Source: Bolinopsis microptera
Taxonomy: Eukaryota; Ctenophora; Tentaculata; Lobata; Bolinopsidae
Assembly: GCF_026151205.1 (NCBI RefSeq)
Contig: NC_087074.1
Coordinates: forward strand, 4,462,001-4,526,000
DNA length: 64,000 bases
Direction of reading: 5' to 3'
A program made the position numbers and the translations under genes. The notes beneath the pieces were generated by a model, which saw only the letters and a program-made list of their open reading frames with translations, had not been told where the DNA came from and searched no databases. How positions within the stretch are numbered: the first letter of the stretch is position 1; every line of letters starts with the position of its first letter. Of this stretch, positions 35,439 through 45,837 are shown piece after piece.

Positions 35439-38400
35439 ATGTTCGAAGATACAACTATTGATCTGGAGAATGTAACAGGTGGGGGTGATACTGACTCTTA
35501 CATATGCAAATCTAACAAACATAGTCCTGACATCTCATCAGAATCATAAGTCAATGTAACTGGAGAGATGTACTGTGTTTTTAGGATAATTGGTAAAAGC
35601 TTCAATATTATATTGGGATTTTCTGTTTAATCCTAGTTGAATGTTCGTCACAATTAGCTTAGAACAAGTGAAACTGATATACTTTGTGCACCAAAATAAA
35701 GATAATGTTTTAAAGTTAACAGAAAATCTTCAATAAATCTTCAATACGTACTATAAAATCAAAATAGCACGGTCTGGCATATATGAGTTAAATATATAAC
35801 GTTATGTTATGAATGAAACGACAGTTTTTATAATTTAGTTATTATATCATGCTTGCCACGACTATTCTCTATATTCTGTAAAACGAATCAAGGGGGTCAA
35901 ATAATTCGAATTTAGTCGTAATGATGTTCAATACTCATAGTGCACATTTTTTCATGCAAATTTTTTGTTTTCACTAAATCTTTCTGTCTTATAATTTTCA
36001 TGCATCTCCCAGGAATTCGTGCATTTTTCAGGCAAATTTTGATCGTGTAGTTTTGGATACTTGCGCATGCACGGTTTGATCTAATACAAATATGGCTATC
36101 TAGTTTTTAAAATTTTTTGATTTTTTCATGCAACATCAATGATTGACTAAAATCATGTAATATCCAAGAAATCGGACAACATGCAGTATGCATTATGGTA
36201 GACAACTTTTGGGTTGGGGTTAGACTTAAGGAACCCTTTAAATTACCTTAACCTTAAAAAGTAGTCTACTCTCTGCTAATGTTTAAAAAGAGTTACCAAG
36301 CTAAATCCATCCAAGTCCTAATAAAATCTCAACTGTGCTCTGGCGGTGAGCTCTACTTGCAACATGAAGTTATGACAATGTCAGTGTTCCAGTCGTTTCT
36401 GGCGTTTGAAGGACCACGACCCGAATGGCACCCTATTATGCTGTCCCCAAAAGTCGCCGCTTGCGTATACCCGTTTGAATTTCTGTATGTCCAAATCGCT
36501 TTTGTCCATCCCTGATATCTTGTGAATCCATCCGGGCAACTACCACCGCTGCCTAAGATACAATACGACCCCTCCGGCCAAGAATCTTCTTCCACTTTCA
36601 CCGTCAAGTCATCTACTTCACTCTTGAGAGACTCTACCTCTGTTTGAGACTCGTTCTTGAAATCTTCCATCTGGGTAAGAGCTGTAGCCAGCCCGCTCGT
36701 CAGCCCTATAATTTCCGATGTAGTTCCATTCAAGTTCTTGTCTTGTTCGGTCTGTCCCTCTTCTAAAGCCCCGATCTTAGCAGAAAGATCGCTCGTCAGC
36801 CCTATAATTTCCACTTTAGTATCACTCAAGTTCTTGTCTTGTTCGGTCTGTCCCTCTTCTAGCTTGTTGATCTTGCTTTTGAGCTGATCGATTTCTGTTC
36901 TGGCTTCAGTAAGTGAGGTTGTGATGGCACTGACTTTGGTAGCTTGTTGGGTTGCCAGTTCTGTCAGGGTGATTGTGTTTTCCATTGATGCGAGAAGGAG
37001 GTCCTTCAAATCGTCCACGGGTAGTGCAGGGTCCTGTAAAAAGGTCCTGGTTATTTGATCTTACCATCTTAAATGACTAAATTTATTTTTGCTATGTATA
37101 CTTATTCAGAACCTGAAAGAGGGAAAAGTTGTCTGACAAGTTAAAAATTATTTTGACCTAAATAGCTTTAAGCTTACCTTGCTAGGTTTGCTAGTTGCTA
37201 GTGCAATGTAAGCAAAAAGCACGACCAACTTAATCAAACTCATACTGTTTTGTTGACTTAACTGAGAGTTTTAAAAATCATGTAAACCATATTATACCCG
37301 ATATTACAATGAATCTCAATATAATATTCTTCCGATATTTGATCAATAAATTGCATTTGCAGCAAGGGGCCATTCCCATATTACTTGAGCCAGATGTTGA
37401 TCTTTTCAGAGTCCCTCGGCCTCTCCCACCCGTATTTTGTAAGCTAATTAACACACAGCTATTGTAACTTTTCCTGACCCCCTCCCACTAGGCTGGCTCA
37501 AATAATGTGATAATATTATTAGGTTCAGTAGGTAGGTATGCTCAAATAATGTGGTAATATTATTAGGTTCAGTAGGTATGCTCAAATAATGTGATAATAT
37601 TATTAGGTTCAGTAGGTAGGTATGCTCAAATAATGTGGTAATATTATTAGGTTCAGTAGGTAGGTATGCTCAAATAATGTGGTAATATTATTAGGTTCAG
37701 TAGGTAGGTATGCTCAAATAATGTGATAATATTATTAGGTTCAGTAGATAGGTCTGCTCAAATAATGTGGTAATATTATTAGGTTCAGTAGGTAGGTATG
37801 CTCAAATAATGTGGTAATATTATTAGGTTCAGTAGGTAGGTATGCTCAAATAATGTGGTAATATTATTAGGTTCAGTAGGTAGGTATGCTCAAATAATGT
37901 GGTAATATTATTAGGTTCAGTAGGTATGCTCAAATAATGTGGTAATATTATTAGGTTCAGTAGGTAGGTATGCTCAAATAATGTGGTAATATTATTAGGT
38001 TCAGTAGGTATGCTCAAATAATGTGATAATATTATTAGGTTCAGTAGGTAGGTATGCTCAAATAATGTGGTAATATTATTAGGTTCAGTAGGTAGGTATG
38101 CTCAAATAATGTGATAATATTATTAGGTTCAGTAGGTATGCTCAAATAATGTGATAATATTATTAGGTTCAGTAGGTAGGTATGCTCAAATAATGTGGTA
38201 ATATTATTAGGTTCAGTAGGTAGGTATGCTCAAATAATGTGATAATATTATTAGGTTCAGTAGATAGGTATGCTCAAATAATGTGGTAATATTATTAGGT
38301 TCAGTAGGTAGGTATGCTCAAATAATGTGGTAATATTATTAGGTTCAGTAGGTAGGTATGCTCAAATAATGTGATAATATTATTAGGTTCAGTAGGTAGG

Positions 38401-41400
38401 TATGCTCAAATAATGTGGTAATATTATTAGGTTCAGTAGGTAGGTATGCTCAAATAATGTGGTAATATTATTAGGTTTGTTCATAAAATCTGAACTGATA
38501 AAAAAGTCAATAATCTTGGTTTTCAACACTAAGTCTCGCTTGAATGACTTAAATGTACATCTTTGTTGGGTATATTTTAATGTCGAAGCGTGTAATAAAT
38601 GTTAGAATTTATTTATTATTTATTAGGTTCAGTAGGTAGGTGTGTGAACGGTCAACAAGTCAAAATATAACTGAACATCTAAAACGAAGTAAAAGAGAGA
38701 GTAAATGATAACCTGTTAAAACTGAAATTGGTTATAACATATTATGTCAGTTCGACGGAAATGCGGCAAGTTGATTAGCCTCCTCGTGGGCTTACAAAAT
38801 TAAACAAAATTAAACAACTTTTAACAAAATTATCGGCTATAAGAAATTCAGTGAAAACGGCTATTAGCCGGTTATAAGCCGGCTATAAGCCGGTTATAAG
38901 CCGGCTATAAGCCGGTTATAAGATATTAACTCAGTTCAGTACGATATCTAAACTTTCGATACCTAAACAGCTAATAGCCGGCTTATAACCGGCTAATAGC
39001 CGTTTTCGCTGAATTTCTTATAGCCGGCTCCTGACTATCGTTCAGTACGATGAAGTTGAGTTAATATCTTATAACCGGCTTATAGCCGGCTTATAACCAC
39101 TTTCGATACCTAAACGGCTAATAGCCGGCTTATAACCGGCTAATAGCCGTTTTCACTGAATTTCTTATAGCCGATACCTAAACGGCTAATAGCCGTCGCT
39201 CAACAACAAATGTAAGCGGCTACTAACCGGCTATAAGCCGGCTTATAGCCGGCTATAAAAATTGTAGCCGGCTATAAGCCGGTTTATAGCCGGCTTATAA
39301 CCGGCTTATAGCCGGTTGGTGATCTACCAATTTCCCAATTATCCCTCACTACATCATGTGGCCAGGTCAAGATTCATGCGAGATTGGGAGTAAGGCTTAT
39401 CGCACAAAATTTGTAAATAAACACAGAAAAAATGTAACAAGAAAATAAATAAGAAAACAGAAAAAGTTTAATTTAAAGGTTGAGGGACACAATAATTAGG
39501 AGCTTAACATGGCGTGCGATCACGTGTATTTTATCACTTGTTTTAAATATTGTGAAAACTTTGACGTAACGCGCGCGAGTTTTATGCGAGATTTTTGCAA
39601 GATTCGTCTAAATCTCATCCTCAGGCTCGCGATGAGGCGAGTCTAACCGCGAGCCTAAGGTTTGCTTAGGCGGCCTAGTGGTTAGAGCATCTGCGCAGAA
39701 GCTCAGAAGGTTTAAGGTTCGAATCACAGTGTCACCTAGTCTATGGAGTAGCTAAGGATCCATTGAATCTATGCGATCTCCCCGTTTGACTCAGTCGAAT
39801 GATAGGAAACTAAATTTACGGTTAAATGAGGAGGGTCACTCTCAGAAAGGGCGAAAGGAGGAAGGATCTGGAACAATTTTTGAAACATTTGTTTTAAGGA
39901 ATGAATTCTCGTAATAAAAAAAGTAAATTTGGACTACAAGGGGCGAATTTCGTGCAGTTACACTGCAGTTTGACAGGATATATGGCAAATGAGGCCACAA
40001 AAGTTGCCCACACCCCCCCCCTCCGTGACACGTGACAATCGCACTTTAAAATGCTCAAAATCCAGTCTCATCGCACTTTCTCAGGAATCTTTCTATGGGA
40101 TCATGTGAGTCTAGAGATGTAATCTATACTACTACTACTACTATGTCGGAACTAAGTCCGATCTACGCCAGATAACACCTCCATATATCCCTGTCCCGCA
40201 TAATCTATAGAGATTAATTAAACAGCACGGAAATAGTTATTACCATGGACCATGGTAGCTGTAACAGAAATTCGTGACTGTAAAGTGCGTATTAAAACAC
40301 AACATCGGATCTCGGCACCATTGGCCATGTTTCACTTACATTCTCGAAAGAACTATACAAATATATTTCTTGATTTATTCTGTTTTTCATACCAAGAACA
40401 ATCCGGTAGCTTTTAAACCTTCATTTATTTATCAGGTGCTGAGTTTTACGATGCCGAGACAACGCTCACAAACTCTTTCCAGTCCTTTCTAACGCCCAGG
40501 ACTCTCGCTGAGACTAAAACAACGTTAGATCACACGGTAAGAATCAAACATTCTCATTTATTACTACGAGTAGTTTTTTATAACGATTTACTTAACCATG
40601 TCTATAAAACAACTAAGAAAAACGTCACTCAAGTTATGTGTGATGGGTATATTATATATAACAGGGATGTAGTACAACAGATATGTAACAGATATGTAAC
40701 AGATATGTAACAGATATGTAACAGATATGTAACAGATATGTAACAGATATGTAACAGATATGTAACAGATATGTAACAGATAATCAGATATGTAACATTT
40801 ATATAACAGGTATGTATCAGGTATGTAACAGATATGTAACAGAAATGTAACAGGTATGTAACAGAAATGTAACAGGTATGTAACATGTATGCAACAGTTA
40901 TGTAACAGGTATGTAACATGTATGTACCAGGTATGTAACAGGGATGTTACGGGTATGTAACATGGATTTAACAGTTATGTAACAGTTATGTAACAGGGGA
41001 TGTAACCAGGTTGTAACAGGGATGCAACAGGTATGCAACTGTATGCAACAGGTATGTAACATAGATGTTATCAGGTATGTCAGGTATATTCAGGTAATGT
41101 TACTGGTATGTAACAGGTATAACAGATATGTAACAGGTAGTAACAGTAATGTACATGATTGTTAAACAGTTATGTAACAGGTATGTAACAGGTTTGTAAC
41201 AGGGATGCAACAGGTATGCAACAGGTATGTAACAGGTATGTAACATAGATGTTTACCGGGTATGCTCAGTATATTCAGGTAAGTTACGGTATGTAACAGT
41301 TAGTAAGGTTCAAGATATTAACAGGTATGTAACAGGTATGTTACATGATGTAACAGTTATGTAACAGGTATGTAACAGGTATGTAACAGATATGTAACAG

Positions 41401-42902
41401 GTATGTAACAGGTATGTAACAGGTATGTAACAGGTATGTTACATGATGTAACAGGTATGTAACAGGTATGTTACAGGTATGTAACAGGTATGTAACAGGT
41501 ATGTTACAGGTATGTTACAGGTATGTAACAGGTATGTTACATGATGTAACAGGTATGTAACAGGTATGTAACAGGTATGTTACAGGTATGTAACAGGTAT
41601 GTAACAGGTATGTTACAGGTATGTAACAGGTATGTTACAGGTATGTAACAGGTATGTAACAGGTATGTAACAGGTATGTAACAGGTATGTTACATGATGT
41701 AACAGGTATGTAACAGGTATGTTACAGGTATGTTACAGGTATGTAACAGGGATGTTACAGGTATGTAACAGGGATGTTACAGGTATGTAACAGGGATTTA
41801 ACAGTTATGTAACAGTTATGTAACAGGTATGTAACAGGTATGTAACAGGGATGCAACAGGTATGTAACTGGTATGTAACATAGATGTTACAGGTATGTTC
41901 AGGTATATTCAGGTATGTTACTGGTATGTAACAGGTATGTAACAGGTATGTAACAGGTATGTAACAGGTATGTAACAGGTATGTTACATGATGTTACAGG
42001 TATGTTACAGGTATGTAACAGAAATGTAACAGGTAAGTAACAGCTATGTGACTGGTATGTTACAGGTATGTTACATGATGTAACAGGTATGTAACAGATA
42101 TGTAACAGGTATGTAACAGGTATGTAACAGGTATGTTACAGGTATGTTACAGGTATGTAACAGGTATGTAACAGGTATGTAACAGAAATGTAACAGCTAT
42201 GTAACAGCTATGTAACTGGTATGTTACAGGTATGTTTGGAGGACCTACCCTCGCCCCCCAAGATTCCACCCTCACGATCTGACAGTGTGAAGTCACGTGT
42301 TGATCAGTTTAATAAGTGGACTCATCTCTCGCGGACGCTTGCTAAGGACTCATTTGTAGACGTGAGTTTAAATTTTGAATTGATCTTTTTGATAAGCTTA
42401 AAATTTGAATCAAGAAACTGGAAACATCCATAATATATTGCCAAGAATAAGTCAATTTGATGTTAAGTTCACATGTATCTGGTAATATTGGTTAGACGAT
42501 GTGTTTGATTATCTCCGTCTAAACCCTTCTGAACCTCTCTGAACCGCCCCGCCCCCGCGCCGGCCCCTGATCGTTTCTCCCTCACAGGACACAACACATT
42601 CACCTCTACGTAGATCAGCCCTCCGTGACGTCACCCAGGACAACACCTCCCCAACAGGCTGCAAACGCAAACTCAAGAAACAAGTCTCGTTTGTGGAGCA
42701 CAACGAGAGCAACATCTACCTTTACACCCCTGCTCCTTGTACCCCCCAACAATGCGCTGCTAGTAACATGGTCCACTCTCCCCCGCCTTACGAACAGATT
42801 GCTGGACTAATCGCTAACAGGAAGAGAGCCGGAAGAGGGAGTTTTAATAGATCTGACCAGTTCATTGATGCGACGTCGTCTTTCTCGCACAACATTCGAT
42901 GA
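35439..42902 (+). CDS. Unknown protein with a PP1-docking-like motif
   Basis: Four exons, 35439-35478, 40436-40536, 42230-42361 and 42588-42902, join in phase (1, 0, 0) and give 195 residues. It starts MFEDTTIDLENVT and contains SFLTPRTLAE, LPSPPKIPPSRSDSVKSR, KRKLKKQVSFVEHNES and a basic tail KRAGRGSFNRSDQF. KQVSF fits the [RK]-x-[VI]-x-F docking motif for protein phosphatase 1, and TP/SP sites are frequent, so a phospho-regulated disordered protein is plausible; this is inference. I do not recognise an orthologue. An acceptor one base before the ATG suggests a 5' non-coding exon. Intron 1 (about 5 kb) holds the nested ApeC gene, a 44-bp satellite, a palindromic satellite and a SINE. Intron 2 is almost wholly an 11-bp minisatellite whose last unit provides the acceptor of exon 3. 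Confidence 0.6.
35479..36352. other. Intron sequence, nothing recognised
   Basis: First part of the large intron of the 35439-42902 gene, up to the nested ApeC gene stop. AT-rich; no repeat family or exon is identified. Confidence 0.4.
36353..37243 (-). CDS. Secreted coiled-coil protein with ApeC-like C-terminus
   Basis: Two exons, 37178-37243 and 36353-37033, join in phase 0 and give 248 residues. Exon 1 encodes a clear signal peptide (MSLIKLVVLFAYIALATS). Residues about 25-165 form a long coiled coil with a duplicated LEEGQTEQDKNL unit. The C-terminal 80 residues, starting WPEGSYCILGSGGSCPDGFT and ending DIVITSCCK, match the second half of the ApeC domain of apextrin-like proteins (W-P-x-G-x-Y-C-I, C-P-x-G-F, C-C). 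Known ApeC proteins of lancelets, echinoderms and cnidarians are secreted or granule proteins that bind microbial glycans; a role here in recognition or matrix is inference. The gene lies entirely inside an intron of the plus-strand gene at 35439-42902, on the opposite strand. Confidence 0.75.
37495..38476. repeat. 44/40-bp satellite array, about 22 copies
   Basis: The unit is TATGCTCAAATAATGTGGTA followed by ATATTATTAGGTTCAGTAGG and an optional TAGG. The optional 4 bp gives 44- and 40-bp units mixed along the array, and a G/A switch (GTGGTAAT versus GTGATAAT) marks two unit types. A further stray half unit (TTATTAGGTTCAGTAGGTAGG) lies at 38621-38641. It sits in intron 1 of the 35439-42902 gene. 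Open frames through it are artefacts. Confidence 0.95.
38477..38854. other. Intron sequence between arrays
   Basis: Unique-looking AT-rich sequence with the stray half-unit of the 44-bp satellite; no exon is recognised. Confidence 0.35.
38855..39318. repeat. Palindromic (TATAAGCCGGC)n repeat with inverted arms
   Basis: Runs of TTATAAGCCGGCTATAAGCC and variants alternate with spacers that also appear inverted. One example is GAAATTCAGTGAAAACGGCT at 38904 and its complement AGCCGTTTTCGCTGAATTTC at 38988-39018. Another is GATATTAACTCAGTTCAGTA, which reappears reversed near 39040-39070. Each GCCGGC-centred unit is self-complementary, so single strands can fold into stacked hairpins and cruciforms. 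Confidence 0.85.
39660..39800 (+). mobile_element. tRNA-derived SINE
   Basis: TAGTGGTTAGAGCATCTG fits an RNA polymerase III A box and GGTTCGAATCA a B box, spaced about 35 bp apart as in tRNA. The folding sequence is too degraded for a functional tRNA, for example in the acceptor stem. The following body is unlike any tRNA. It lies in intron 1 of the 35439-42902 gene. Confidence 0.6.
40676..42229 (+). repeat. 11-bp minisatellite (ACAGGTATGTA)n filling an intron
   Basis: About 140 units of TAACAGGTATG or TAACAGATATG run from shortly after the exon 2 donor to exon 3 of the 35439-42902 gene. The final unit, GGTATGTTACAG, supplies the acceptor. On the sense strand most units contain CAG-GTATGT, which matches the consensus 5' splice site exactly. 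Some zones (41040-41320) are degraded. Higher-order blocks with ATGTTACATGATGTAACAGG recur at about 41440, 41530, 41690 and 41980. Confidence 0.95.
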
Positions 42903-44000
42903 TCAATTTTGGTGAATTAACGCTTTTAGGGGTTGTTATTTAGAATTATTAATTTGCCAAATTTTATATAAATTGTTTAACGTTTGTCTGTTATTGAACA
43001 TGTTTTTAACTATCAGATTCCAGAGATTTTAATCAGAAGAACCCAGACTGTTTTAAAGCATACTGCGAAGTACAACTATCAGACTACTATTTGTTTTCAT
43101 ATAATGAGTTGATATTCAAATTCTGTGACCCATTTTTGTTCCGATAAATACCAATATCAGTATTGATGATACCTCCAGCCATCTCGTACTTTAAGAAGGC
43201 TGGAATCTAAATGATAAATATTCTTGATATCGTATTTATAATATTTGTAACCCTTGTAATACTTTTATAATATTTCGATATACATAATTATATTGCATGA
43301 CACTTTTAGTTCGAACCACTAAATTTCAAGTGATTATTTTACGTCTTGTTGTAAATCATATTCGTTAATTTTTGTTGAATCTTGCTATAAATTCATCAAA
43401 TGCCACTAAAAGTTCAAGATAAGCTGCAGCACTTTTATGTTAATGTTTCTGCAATAGAAAAGTTTTTAATAGAGCTTTTATTTACCGCTCTTCGAAGGAA
43501 GAATGATTAGCACATATGATATTTACATTTGGTAACTATTGGCTTCGTAAATATAAGTTAAAGAAAGTTAAGGCGATCAGAGAAAAGTGTTCTTGATTCC
43601 TATCTAGTATTATTATTGTGTACTGCTATTATTTATAAAATCATTAGTTATTTCTATCAGAGTCTGATAATCTTATCTACATAAATTCAGTTGCTGGTTA
43701 TATTGAATTTCATTGGTGTCATATCATTCTGTTCAACTAAAATTTCTACACTTATCATAGAAGTCTATTATTTGCTTAGATTCTTGTGAAATACTATTTC
43801 TTGAAGAATAAAAAATCAATTCTTGAGACCATTTTATGAGTTATTTAAAGGAACTCAAAAAACCCACAATTAGTAGTCCTGGATGAAAGACGTATAAATA
43901 TGAATATTCTGATATACAGTAATGGACAAGAGGATTCAGAGACATGACAGACCTTCTAAACAGGAATAGCAGAACAATTAAAATCCAGTAACAAATCTAA
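42903..44000. other. Spacer, no gene
   Basis: AT-rich flank downstream of the 35439-42902 gene, presumably its 3' UTR followed by intergenic DNA. I see nothing coding or repeated. Confidence 0.4.
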
Positions 44001-44665
44001 GGGGTCGTTTACATATTACGTAATCAGCTGAAGGGGTGGGGGGGGGGGTTCCGAATTATTACGCTAGTGTAATTTTGACACAATAGTTAATAGCTATGTG
44101 TAAAACTGATTAAGGAGCGATTTACGTTTCATCTGACATATCTGATAAGGGTTCCTTTGTACATCCAATGGCAAAATCAATATCAATATCATGATTGGTA
44201 TTCTGAGCGGTCGTCTCCTATCGTATGAGTCTTGATCGTAATGGCGCAAAACCGCCAAATCTATCTGCGCGCGTGTAACTTACTGCACGAAAAACTCTTA
44301 ATTTAACCCCCATCTCACTCTAATAATATTTAAAATAAAATTGTGCGATAGGCTGGTGGACTTGGAGGGAACTACCTAGTAATCTAAAATATCGGGATTT
44401 ATTTTAACAGAGATTACCATGGATTTTGATAGTATAAGTTTGAAGTTAATTGAGGCCATATCGTTTACAATCATATTTAATTTTATGACCTTCCAAAAAT
44501 TAATGTGGTCGTTCACATATTACGTAATCATTTTTGGAACATTTTTACCCCCCCCCCCCCCTCCGTAATAAGTTTTTCGCATAGCTATTTTGTCAAAATT
44601 ACACTAGCGTAATCATTCGGAACCCCCCCCCCCCTCAGCTGATTAAGTAATATATGAACGACCCC
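44001..44665. mobile_element. Complete MITE, GTCGTTCACATATTACGTAAT family, 665 bp
   Basis: The left arm GGGGTCGTTTACATATTACG...GGTTCCGAATTATTACGCTAGTGTAATTTTGACA is matched inverted by TGTCAAAATTACACTAGCGT...ATATATGAACGACCCC at the right, so the arms are about 90 bp. A third internal copy of the outer 25 bp (TCGTTCACATATTACGTAAT) is at 44511. Poly-G/C tracts lie at the inner edge of each arm. The flanks show TA, so a TA or short A/T target is possible. Confidence 0.8.
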
Positions 44666-45837
44666 TATATATCTCCTGTACTGTTCTCGAGGCAAGTGCT
44701 ACGAAGTACTAGTAGCGCGCGACGGGATAGTCCATTAACAATGGACAAAGTCATTTGCAGCAGTCAGCTCCAAAACAATCAACAAAAAATGTCAACTTGA
44801 CGAAAACCGTAGCCATTGCTATTTTTCACTAATTGCTAGGTGGTACGAAATTATCAAAACACCGATAGAGAGATTGATGATAAGTGAGACTGTGGTTTGA
44901 AGACGTTGTCCTACTGGGTGGATCATACTCCGCATGAGGGCGGGAATAACATAACTACAAACTAATCATCCTTTCATCTCTTCTGCTATTTATATATCAG
45001 GGAGTTTAACTTAATCTACTGGTATGTGGTAGGGCCTCATGAGCTCATGTTTTGACGCCTCATCATCATCAAATATTCCACATCTTTACAAACTTAGAGA
45101 TAGCTGTTACTGAGCTTTACAAACTTATTGTTACTGAGCTGGCAAGTAGTTTGGAAGTTTGCCAAGTCTGGAAAGTTGGCAACTCTGCACCGATACAACT
45201 GGAGTACTATAACATTACTACAAACTAATTATCCTTTCATCTCTTCTGCTATTGTCTCCGGAGCTTACTTAAATTAACAAAAAGGTTGGTAAATATTTAA
45301 ATTTGTTCCTAACAATCACTGGTTGACTGTATATTTATATACCAAGGAGTTTAACTTAATCTACTGGTAGGCGGGCCTCATGAGTTGTTACTGAGCTTTA
45401 CAAACCTATTGTTACTGAGCTGGCAAGTAGCAGTTTTATAGAGATCTTAACAATTGGATCTTACTATAAGAGCACCGAGGTAGTTAAGTTTAGAAGTTTG
45501 CCAAGTCTGGAAAGTTGGCAACTCTCAACTCTGCACCGATACAACTGGAGTACAATTAAAGAGGAATTTAGTAAAGGCTAATTTAGTAGAGGCTAAATTT
45601 AAGAGATTGACTACTATTATAGGTGGTGGGTGTTCACGGTTCAGTGTTCGTATATTTCATGAAGAATGCAATGATTATAGTGTCACTTATGAGGAAAGAG
45701 TAATATATTTTATATAGGTGATAGAGGAATACTACTTAAAATAAACCACCGAATTTTGACAATTGTTTTCATCACAGATTACATATTAATAATGTTACAT
45801 TTTATATCAGTATTGACCATAAGTCAACTCTTAACTA
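44666..45837. repeat. Spacer with an imperfect ~300-bp tandem duplication
   Basis: Blocks CTAATCATCCTTTCATCTCT (44962), GGAGTTTAACTTAATCTACT (45000), GCTTTACAAACTTATTGTTA (45113) and GTTTGCCAAGTCTGGAAAGT recur in the same order at about 45233, 45346, 45392 and 45489. The second copy has insertions. No coding exon is recognised. Confidence 0.7.

Noticed and set aside
37495-38476. CRISPR-like array from regularly spaced repeats
   Set aside because: Repeats are contiguous with no unique spacers, and the context is eukaryotic.
39660-39745. Functional tRNA gene
   Set aside because: A and B boxes are present but no cloverleaf with a matching acceptor stem can be drawn, and a SINE-like body follows.
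40629-40919. Open frame of tyrosine-rich repeats
   Set aside because: Artefact of the 11-bp satellite in an intron; any frame stays open because the unit lacks stops in that phase.
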